A DNA stretch of 64,000 nucleotides from Leadbetterella sp964563435 (GTDB lineage: Bacteria > Bacteroidota > Bacteroidia > Cytophagales > Spirosomataceae): positions 17,974 through 81,973 of the forward strand of contig CAZLXI010000020.1 of NCBI GenBank assembly GCA_964563435.1, given 5' to 3'. The notes under the pieces were generated by a model, which did not search any database, was not told the origin of the DNA, and saw only the letters and a list, made by a program, of their open reading frames with translations. The number at the start of each line of letters is the position of its first letter. Position 1 is the stretch's first letter. Position numbers and translations under genes: made by a program. Shown piece after piece: positions 39,912 to 47,321 of the stretch.

Positions 39912-42194
39912 ATGATAAGATTACTATCGCTCATATTGTTTTGTTTCCTGATGGCGGAATCCGGCAGGAATGTTATAGCGCAAAGGTATTACGGGGTTTC
40001 GGGAGAGAAGTTTGGTAAAAGCAAGATTCAGAACAAGGAATTTCAATGGAGGACCTTCAGCTCGGCTAATTTCGAGTATAACTTTTACCGGGGCGGGGAA
40101 CAGATCACCCGGAATGCCGCTACTTTCCTGGAAAGATCCTATCCGCGTATTACCGGTATACTGGGCTATATTCCCTATGAGCCGGTGACCGTCTTTGTCT
40201 TTAACTCTCCTGCGGATCTGAATTCTACCAACCTTATCGGTGAAACCGCCCGGGTGAAAAACGGCACCCTGCTCGACGGCCGGCATAGCCGGATACTGAC
40301 CGCTTATGATAAAAATGACTCCCTCTTTCATAAGCAGTTGGTGAACAGTGTTTCCTCTATCTACGTTTATGATATGCTTTACGGAGGAAATGTAAGAGAA
40401 TCCCTTGAAAGCCAGATCCTGCTTAATCTGCCGGAATGGTTTACGGCCGGAATCAGCGCCTATGTGGCCGAAGAAGATAATTCGATGCTCTTTGATACGT
40501 TTAAAACCACTATTTCCAGGGTGCAGTCGCAGCGGCTGAAAAACCTGAAAGGCGATGACGCCCGGATTGTGGGACAGTCGATATGGAATTTTATAGCACT
40601 GAAATACGGTAAGGACAACATTTCCAATATCCTGAACCTTACCCGGATCATTCATAATGAGCAGTCCAGCATCACAAGTACCCTGGGGGTCTCCTTCTCT
40701 AAATTCATGAAAGACTGGACCGATTTTTATATTGCCGGGGCGCCCTTGCATGAGGCGCCGCAGGAAACGGTGCCTGTGGTGGTGCAGCCGCTCCCCAAAA
40801 GGATCACGGATCTGACGGAAGGAGAAGTGGATACGGACGACTACCGGTTTGATGAAGCCAACATCCGCCGTTACCAGGAAAGCTCCTCAGGTGCCGTTGC
40901 AGCAGGAAATAACCGGGAAAACAGGGGTGGAAACAGGGCTGAGACCGGCGATGCCCGGCTATCATCGGTGAAGATCTTTAAAAATTTCCTGGTCAGCAAC
41001 GACCGGAAGATTGATGTGCTTGTAGACCCTGTCCGGCAGTTCGGCCTGGGCTACTCCATCTCCTTCCATGACCTGCTTCAGAATAATGTTTTCTCCTTTA
41101 ATTCGTTTATCCGGCCCTCTACGCCTTTGTTTAAAAACTTTGATTACGGGCTGACGTACGGCCACTATTCCCGGAAGATCGATTATGTCTTTAAATATGA
41201 GAAAAGGTCGATCAACCTGGAAACCATCGACAGCCGCGATGCCTTCCTTTTTCGGCCGCTGAATCATGTGGTTTCCCGCGACCAGCCCGAATACCTGTTT
41301 CGCAGACTGGTACAGCAGCGGATCTCGGCCACGATTATCTATCCTTTTTCTACCCGTTTGAAGGCAGAGATCACCCCTGCGGTGGTAAAAAATGAGGATA
41401 TTGACTTTAATCTTGCAACTACAGAGGGTATTCCGGCCGACTTTTACTTTGCGCCTAATGTCAGCCTGGTCTTTGATAACACACGGGTAAGCCCCCTGGG
41501 TGTGGAAACAGGAACCAAGGCTAAAATTTCTTTCGATCAGTATTTCCATACAAACAATACATTAAGGAGCTTTAAAAATACCTATGTAGACCTGCGCCAC
41601 TATCAGAAGATCTTTCGGGGGCTTCAGGTGGCCGGACGCCTGAGCTATGGTACATCGCGAGGAAATGCACCCAAATATTCCTTTATCGGCGGTGTGGAAA
41701 ACAGTGTGAACCGGGGTACGTATCAAAGCGATGAGATCATTACCGGGGGGGATCCGGATAACAAAAACATCCTGCTGTATAACTTCCCCGGTACACTACG
41801 GGGCTTTGATTACGGCCGCTTATACGGGAATAACCACCTGCTGGGTAATGTGGAGCTAAGGTCGCACCTGGTGGAGTTCCTGCCCCAGATGGCCCTGTCG
41901 AGCAACTTTCTCCGCAATATGCAGATCGTCGGTTTCTATGATATAGGTACCGCCTGGATGGGCTCCAAAGGACCTTTTAACCGCCAGAACAGCTTAAATA
42001 CAATCATCACGGGGCAGAACAGCCCGTTCCTGATCGAAGTGACTAACTTTAAAAACCCCTTCCTGTCGGGCTTCGGAGCCGGAGTCAGGACCTCCATTCT
42101 GGGGGTATTTATTCGAGCCGACTATGCATACGGCTTCGAAGACGGTATGATCACTTCTCCCAAATTTCACCTTTCTGTGGGCAGGGATTTCTGA
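39912..42194 (+). CDS. Exported outer-membrane protein: degenerate peptidase-MA-like region plus Omp85-like barrel
   Basis: A 760-residue secreted protein (signal peptide to about residue 24). The N-terminal half has a layout like peptidase-MA/TolB-like proteins: the NLPEWFTAGISAYVAEEDN segment normally follows an HExxH helix, but here the helix reads FHKQLVNSV (His140), so the zinc motif is lost. The C-terminal half, from about residue 380, is rich in amphipathic strands and ends FYDIGTAWMGSK ... GFGAGVRTSILGVFIRADYAYG ... FHLSVGRDF, the style of an Omp85/BamA-type barrel with a final aromatic residue. Function unknown. Its TGA overlaps a heptanucleotide repeat. Confidence 0.7.
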   Translation: MIRLLSLILFCFLMAESGRNVIAQRYYGVSGEKFGKSKIQNKEFQWRTFSSANFEYNFYRGGEQITRNAATFLERSYPRITGILGYIPYEPVTVFVFNSPADLNSTNLIGETARVKNGTLLDGRHSRILTAYDKNDSLFHKQLVNSVSSIYVYDMLYGGNVRESLESQILLNLPEWFTAGISAYVAEEDNSMLFDTFKTTISRVQSQRLKNLKGDDARIVGQSIWNFIALKYGKDNISNILNLTRIIHNEQSSITSTLGVSFSKFMKDWTDFYIAGAPLHEAPQETVPVVVQPLPKRITDLTEGEVDTDDYRFDEANIRRYQESSSGAVAAGNNRENRGGNRAETGDARLSSVKIFKNFLVSNDRKIDVLVDPVRQFGLGYSISFHDLLQNNVFSFNSFIRPSTPLFKNFDYGLTYGHYSRKIDYVFKYEKRSINLETIDSRDAFLFRPLNHVVSRDQPEYLFRRLVQQRISATIIYPFSTRLKAEITPAVVKNEDIDFNLATTEGIPADFYFAPNVSLVFDNTRVSPLGVETGTKAKISFDQYFHTNNTLRSFKNTYVDLRHYQKIFRGLQVAGRLSYGTSRGNAPKYSFIGGVENSVNRGTYQSDEIITGGDPDNKNILLYNFPGTLRGFDYGRLYGNNHLLGNVELRSHLVEFLPQMALSSNFLRNMQIVGFYDIGTAWMGSKGPFNRQNSLNTIITGQNSPFLIEVTNFKNPFLSGFGAGVRTSILGVFIRADYAYGFEDGMITSPKFHLSVGRDF

Positions 42195-42377
42195 GTTCCG
42201 AGTTCCGAGTAGTGAGTTCCGAGTAGTGAGGGCAAGGCTGATTACTTGATGCGGGCTTTGGCACTATTTGGCGAGTTGCACCGTGACTCTACCGGTTACG
42301 GAGTAACAATTTCATTGAACTTCGCCATTTACTCGGAACTCAGAACTCGGAACTCGGAACTCAGAACTCACTACTCC
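42193..42377. repeat. Inverted heptanucleotide arrays in the 407-base gap before porP
   Basis: Left array: GAGTTCC, GAGTTCC, GAGTAGT, GAGTTCC, GAGTAGT, GAG (42193-42230), the first unit sharing GA with the stop codon of the upstream gene. Right array, inverted: ACTCGGA, ACTCAGA, ACTCGGA, ACTCGGA, ACTCAGA, ACTCACT (42331-42372). About 100 bases of unique sequence lie between. From 42378 to 42601 I see no gene; TATTATTG at 42589-42596 is a weak -7 candidate. Confidence 0.85.
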
Positions 42378-42601
42378 ATATTGGCATAGTTTTCGCTATA
42401 CTTTTAACAGGCGTGCCCGGAATGCATTATCACAGGGATAATTTATTTTTTGGCATAAGCCGCAGTTTGAAATTTTTGGCGTGGTTATTGGTATATCAAT
42501 ACAGAGAACTCCGGGGACGTTTCCCGGCTTTAACAGCCCGGAAAAACGTCGATGGACACACTCACGGATCTTAACAGAGGGGAGTATATATTATTGAAAA
42601 T

Positions 42602-43588
42602 ATGAAACATCGGAACTTTACTCAATTTTGGATAATGCTTTTAGCAGTCTGCGGAATTTCCTGGTCGGCCACGGCCCAACAGGAGGTATTTTATTCCCAG
42701 TATATGTTCAATACCATGGCCATTAATCCGGCTTATGCGGGCAGCCGGGATGTGCTGAGCATTACCGCCCTGGGCCGCTACCAGTGGATAGGCGTAAACG
42801 GTGCGCCGAAAACCCATTCCCTGACACTGGATATGCCGTTCCAGAACGAAAAGATGGGAATAGGTCTTTCCGTGTATAATGACAACATAGGCCGGTGGAA
42901 CACCACAGGCCTTAACCTGGCCTATGCCTACAAATTTAAGCTGACAGAAAGAACCACCATGTCATTGGGAGTGCAGCCCACTCTTATGAATGTCAGCGCC
43001 AATCTTTCTCAGGTGAAAACCTATGAAGGTTCGGATCCTTCTTTTGGTGATGACCTTTCCCGGTTTGTTTTCAATGCCGGGCTGGGCTTGTTTATCAGTA
43101 ACGACAAAGCCTACTTCGGGGTATCCGTACCTCAGCTGATTGAGCAGCGCATCTCTCCGAATCCCGACAGCGAAGGGAAGACACAGCGGCATTATTTTGC
43201 CATGATGGGCTTTGTGCTGGGCAACGGTCACTTTAAGCTGAAGCCCTCTGCCGTCGTACGGGTAACAAGAGGTGCTCCGGTAGGGCTTGACGGAAACCTG
43301 AATCTCTGGTACCGCGATAAGATCGCTATCGGCTTCTCGGCCCGTAAATCACAAATGGTATTCTCCGGTACCGATCAGATGGATGCCCTGGTAGGTATGC
43401 TTGAACTTCAGCTCACACCGCAGCTCAGGGTCGGTTTTGCTTATGATACCAGCCTGGGAAAATTCGACGAAAACGGAGTGGAAAAAAACTTTTACAAAAA
43501 AATAGCAGGAACTCCTACGTATGAAGGGTTCCTAAGGTACGAATTCGGGTTCGGAAAAGATAAAATCGTTACTCCGCGCTATTTCTAG
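42602..43588 (+). CDS. Type IX secretion PorP/SprF-family outer membrane protein
   Basis: A 328-residue beta-barrel protein. A signal peptide (to SATAQQ, about 25) is followed by the PorP/SprF opening EVFYSQYMFNTMAINPAYAGSRD. The rest is alternating strands, with typical segments such as FVFNAGLGLFISNDKAYFGVSVPQLIEQR, and the protein ends in an aromatic residue. In gliding Bacteroidota the SprF family helps secrete or attach a cognate adhesin such as SprB. The OmpA/PD40 gene follows after 12 bases, so the two are one operon. Confidence 0.92.
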   Translation: MKHRNFTQFWIMLLAVCGISWSATAQQEVFYSQYMFNTMAINPAYAGSRDVLSITALGRYQWIGVNGAPKTHSLTLDMPFQNEKMGIGLSVYNDNIGRWNTTGLNLAYAYKFKLTERTTMSLGVQPTLMNVSANLSQVKTYEGSDPSFGDDLSRFVFNAGLGLFISNDKAYFGVSVPQLIEQRISPNPDSEGKTQRHYFAMMGFVLGNGHFKLKPSAVVRVTRGAPVGLDGNLNLWYRDKIAIGFSARKSQMVFSGTDQMDALVGMLELQLTPQLRVGFAYDTSLGKFDENGVEKNFYKKIAGTPTYEGFLRYEFGFGKDKIVTPRYF

Positions 43589-43600
43589 ATAACCACCAAA

Positions 43601-46045
43601 ATGAAGATGACGAACGTGAAAAATTTTACCTTAATATTGCTTTTCCTATTATGTGCTCAGGCGATTTCCGCTCAGAACGTTTTGATCAAAACGGCTAACC
43701 ACTACTATGAAAGCATGAGCTATATGAAAGCCATAACAGCTTATGAAGAGGTTTTGAAAAAGAAAGGCGTATCCGACATCGAGAAGGTTCTGGTGATGAA
43801 AAACCTGGCAGAGAGCTATCTCAAGGTGAAAGATGCCGTGAATGGTGAGCGTGTGCTTCAGTCCCTGCTGAATTCCGGCCTGGATCTCGGAGCCGACCGG
43901 GCCAACCTTACGCTTTCCTATGCGCGTGCGCTGGCCAGTAATTCCAAATATAAAGAGTCGCAGGAACAGTTTGACAGCTACCTGCTCCTGGTGGAAAATG
44001 ATGAAAGAGCGAAAGGCTTTTCCAGATTATACGAAGATATAAGTGTGCTGGCCCGAAATGTGGATTGTTATAAGGTGGATTATTTATCCATCAATACCAC
44101 TGCTGCCGATTTCAGCCCGGTGAAGTATCAGAACGGACTGGTGTTTGTGTCCAACCGCAAGAATTCCGGAGGGTTGAGGAGAGTATTCGAATGGAATAAC
44201 AGTCCTTTTCTGGATCTGTACCATCTGGATGAATTAGCGAAAATATCCTCCGGTGAAGCCGGTCTGGGCGGTGCAGCCTCGGCAAGAAACAGTAGAACAA
44301 AGCGGAACCCGGAAGTAGGATCGGATGAATATACCATGCCTACCGCCAACGATTCCCCTACACTGGGTGTTTTCGGAGGGGGGAACATTGGTGGGCGGAG
44401 AAACAGCTACTCTGACAGGGCCCTGACGGAAAGTGACCGGATGAGCAGTTCTATTAACTCCAAGTATCACGAAGGTCCGGTAGCTTTCTTCAAAGACGGA
44501 AGGCGGGTGATATTTACCCGGAACAACATGAAGGGCGGAACTCCCAAAAAGAGCGACGACGGGATTATTAAGCTGAAAATGTATTCGGCGGAAGCGAAAA
44601 AAGATGCCTGGGCCAACATTACGGAACTGCCTTTTAACTCCGACCAATACTCTACGGGTCATCCTTCGCTTTCGGCCGATGAACGACTGCTGTTTTTTGT
44701 ATCCGATATGCCGGGAGGATTCGGAGGAACCGACATTTATGTGTCGAAATACGAAGGTTCGGGCTGGGGCGCACCCATTAACCTGGGCCCTCAGATCAAT
44801 ACTGCGGGAAATGAGATGTTTCCTTTTGTAGACGAGATAGGAAATCTTTATTTTTCTTCTGACGGCCATCCGGGCCTGGGAGACCTAGATATCTTCTACG
44901 TCAGGATGGAGGGCACCGCCGTCAAAGGTAAAGTGACCAACCTGGGCATGCCGATGAACTCCAGCAAGGATGATTTCGGGATCATCACCGACGGTCAGCG
45001 GAAAACCGGCTATTTCTCTTCTAACCGCAAAGAAGGAGGTGACGATGATGATATCTATAAATTTGACAGGGAATGCGAAGCAGACTGTGAATTGCTGTTA
45101 GCCGTATACGATGCAGACACCAAAATGCCATTGGATCATTCCAGGGTTACGTTTACCGATGATAAGGGGAATGAGCGGAGCGTGGAAAGCGATGCTGACG
45201 GGATCGTGAAGCTCGACAATATTGTAGTGGGGCATCATTACGCGTTCAAAGCCACCAAAGAAGGCTACACGCCGAATACCGTGACCTATATGACGGAAGA
45301 TTGTGATTCGGAAACGCCACGCCTGGAAATACCCTTGCAAAGACCGGGACTCGACAGTAGCAGTCTCATTGCAAGAGACCGGGTGCCTTCCAGCCTGAGA
45401 CCTGACGCAAAAACCTGTATTATAAAAGGGAAAGTACGGATGCTTTCGTCCAAAGCACCGATGGAAGGCGTGTTGATCACCCTGAAGAACGAATGTGACG
45501 GAACCACCATAACCACTTATTCCGACAGAGACGGTAACTTTGAATTTACCGGTGTGGAAGGCTGTGATTATACTCTGCAGGGCAAGAAAGACGAGTATGG
45601 CTCGAAGAGCTCCCTGCTTCAGAAATTTAATTGTAACGATGCCGCTAATGTGGTTCCTGAGATCTATATGTTCAAAGAAGGAGATGTGGTGGAGATTGAG
45701 AATATCTACTTTGATTACGGTAAATATTATATCCGCAGGGATGCAAGGGCCGGACTGGACAAGCTGGTGGACATCATGCGGGAATATCCGAATATGAAAA
45801 TTGAGCTCCGCTCGCATACCGACAGTCGCAGCTCGAAGGAGTTCAACCAGACCTTATCGGATAACCGGGCCAGAAGCACTGCCGAATACCTGTTCAAACG
45901 CGGTATAAGCCGTTCGAGGATACTGGATTACAAAGGCTTCGGTGAAAGCCAGCTGGTGAACGGTTGTGCCGACGGCGTGAAATGTTCGGAAGCGGAGCAT
46001 CAGCTTAACCGCCGGACAGAGATAAAAGTGGTGCAGCTGCATTAA
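43601..46045 (+). CDS. OmpA/PD40 protein with carboxypeptidase-like repeats (PorE-like)
   Basis: An 814-residue envelope protein. After a signal peptide come an N-terminal TPR-like helical region (about 25-170), PD40/WD40-like beta-propeller units (SADERLLFFVSDMPGGFGGTDIYVSK; IGNLYFSSDGHPGLGDLDIFYV), two carboxypeptidase-regulatory-like domains (about 500-690), and a C-terminal OmpA domain (IYFDYGKYYIRRDARAGLDKL, ELRSHTDSRSS, LSDNRARSTAEYL) for peptidoglycan. This order matches PorE-type proteins of the type IX machine, which link the outer-membrane complex to the wall. It lies between two PorP/SprF genes. A good terminator follows 22 bases after the stop. Confidence 0.88.
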   Translation: MKMTNVKNFTLILLFLLCAQAISAQNVLIKTANHYYESMSYMKAITAYEEVLKKKGVSDIEKVLVMKNLAESYLKVKDAVNGERVLQSLLNSGLDLGADRANLTLSYARALASNSKYKESQEQFDSYLLLVENDERAKGFSRLYEDISVLARNVDCYKVDYLSINTTAADFSPVKYQNGLVFVSNRKNSGGLRRVFEWNNSPFLDLYHLDELAKISSGEAGLGGAASARNSRTKRNPEVGSDEYTMPTANDSPTLGVFGGGNIGGRRNSYSDRALTESDRMSSSINSKYHEGPVAFFKDGRRVIFTRNNMKGGTPKKSDDGIIKLKMYSAEAKKDAWANITELPFNSDQYSTGHPSLSADERLLFFVSDMPGGFGGTDIYVSKYEGSGWGAPINLGPQINTAGNEMFPFVDEIGNLYFSSDGHPGLGDLDIFYVRMEGTAVKGKVTNLGMPMNSSKDDFGIITDGQRKTGYFSSNRKEGGDDDDIYKFDRECEADCELLLAVYDADTKMPLDHSRVTFTDDKGNERSVESDADGIVKLDNIVVGHHYAFKATKEGYTPNTVTYMTEDCDSETPRLEIPLQRPGLDSSSLIARDRVPSSLRPDAKTCIIKGKVRMLSSKAPMEGVLITLKNECDGTTITTYSDRDGNFEFTGVEGCDYTLQGKKDEYGSKSSLLQKFNCNDAANVVPEIYMFKEGDVVEIENIYFDYGKYYIRRDARAGLDKLVDIMREYPNMKIELRSHTDSRSSKEFNQTLSDNRARSTAEYLFKRGISRSRILDYKGFGESQLVNGCADGVKCSEAEHQLNRRTEIKVVQLH

Positions 46046-46066
46046 TAAATGCTTTCATAAAAATCG

Positions 46067-46099
46067 GGCCGTTTAATTTTTGTTAAACGGCCTTTTTTT
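46067..46099 (+). terminator. Terminator after the OmpA/PD40 gene
   Basis: A perfect 10-bp stem GGCCGTTTAA (46067-46076), TTAAACGGCC (46083-46092), with a six-base loop, is followed by seven T (46093-46099). Confidence 0.92.
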
Positions 46100-46149
46100 G
46101 TATCTTAACCGTTCGGAAAATGCGAAAACCAAATTTACCGGGACTTTGA

Positions 46150-46180
46150 ACTCAATACTCTAAACTCAATACTCGGAACT
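46150..46180. repeat. Heptanucleotide array just upstream of the second porP gene
   Basis: ACTCAAT, ACTCTAA, ACTCAAT, ACTCGGA, ACT: seven-base steps of the same type as the ACTCGGA units at 42331. It ends ten bases before the start codon, in the leader of the gene. Confidence 0.75.
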
Positions 46181-46189
46181 TTTTAACAC

Positions 46190-47086
46190 ATGAGGAAATA
46201 CTTTCTAAGCTGCCTGATGCTGCTCAGCCTGGTGTCGAACGGACAAATAGGGCTGATGAACCAATACCACTTTAATTATCTGGCTTTAAATCCCGCTCTG
46301 GCCGGTGAGAACGGGCCTTTTACCATTAAGGGAATCGTGGGTAACCAGTTTAACGGTAACCTGAGGTTCAACCAGCTGAGCCACGTGCTGGTGCTTGACG
46401 GACAGTTGTATAACAAAACGGGACTGGCTTTTCAGAGCTCCAGCGATAATTACGGAAATACCAGCGGGAATAACTTTGGGCTGAGCCTGGCTAAAGGTAC
46501 CGAGATCGGGGATTTCCGGCTGAAGGGCGGGGTCAATGCCGGCCTGGCCATTTTGCCCACCTATTCCCTGGTTTCGTCCAGCCCCAGGGTCTCTTTTAAT
46601 GCCGGCCTGGGGATATTTATGTCGTATAACGGGGCATTTCTGGGTGTATCCAAACCCTCCCTCTATGTGTCTGAAAACGACTTCTCCGTAAAGGAGCCGT
46701 TTTATGTTAACGGCGGCTATGCTTCAGGCGATGAGAACTTTGTCAGCTACAATGCCAACGTGCTCTGGTCCGGCCTGGAAGGCAGAAACAATTTTGACCT
46801 CAACCTGAAACTCTGGTTCAACAAACGCCTGGCGCTGGCCGGCTCCTACCGCATCAATAAAATATTCGACTATTACACCAAAGAAAAATCGTTTATCCCT
46901 TCAGCAGAATACAAATTCACGGAAGATCTCACCCTGGGGCTGGCCTATAACTCCAATACCCTCCGGTATTCTACCGCCCCCGTTACCGGAAATCCGAACT
47001 TCCGGGTGAACGGTATCTTCCAGTTTTACCTCAAATATAACCGCAGAGACAGGAGCGGAGACAGTTGGTACTACGACCAGCTTTGA
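46190..47086 (+). CDS. Second type IX PorP/SprF-family outer membrane protein
   Basis: A 298-residue barrel with signal peptide (LSCLMLLSLVSNG) and the PorP opening QIGLMNQYHFNYLALNPALAGENGPFTIKG. It is shorter than the first copy and diverged, though it keeps VSFNAGLGIFMSYNGAFLGVSKPSLYV and a strand-rich C-terminus. It lies after the terminator of the OmpA/PD40 gene and so is probably transcribed separately, though no promoter was found and a heptanucleotide array abuts its start. A weak AT hairpin (47088-47111) follows the stop. The 235-base gap before sucA holds nothing else clear. Confidence 0.88.
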   Translation: MRKYFLSCLMLLSLVSNGQIGLMNQYHFNYLALNPALAGENGPFTIKGIVGNQFNGNLRFNQLSHVLVLDGQLYNKTGLAFQSSSDNYGNTSGNNFGLSLAKGTEIGDFRLKGGVNAGLAILPTYSLVSSSPRVSFNAGLGIFMSYNGAFLGVSKPSLYVSENDFSVKEPFYVNGGYASGDENFVSYNANVLWSGLEGRNNFDLNLKLWFNKRLALAGSYRINKIFDYYTKEKSFIPSAEYKFTEDLTLGLAYNSNTLRYSTAPVTGNPNFRVNGIFQFYLKYNRRDRSGDSWYYDQL

Positions 47087-47321
47087 TATATTTAAATAAT
47101 TGTTTAAATATTTAATTAAAATCCTCCTTTTTTCTCCGTTGCGGGATGAAAATGACAAAGAAATATCAAAAAAAAGCGCAGTTTTCCGGTAAAGCGCGGG
47201 AAAAAATTGTGTTTTAAAAATAAAAGCGCGTAGTTCGCAAAGTAATCAGTTCATTGGGTAAAATTCCTCAAATAGTAAGCAGTTTTATAACAAAATAAGT
47301 GTTAAGAGAAAACTAAAAATA

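Noticed and set aside
42193..42377. CRISPR array
   Set aside because: Units are 7 bases with no spacers of fixed length and no cas genes nearby.
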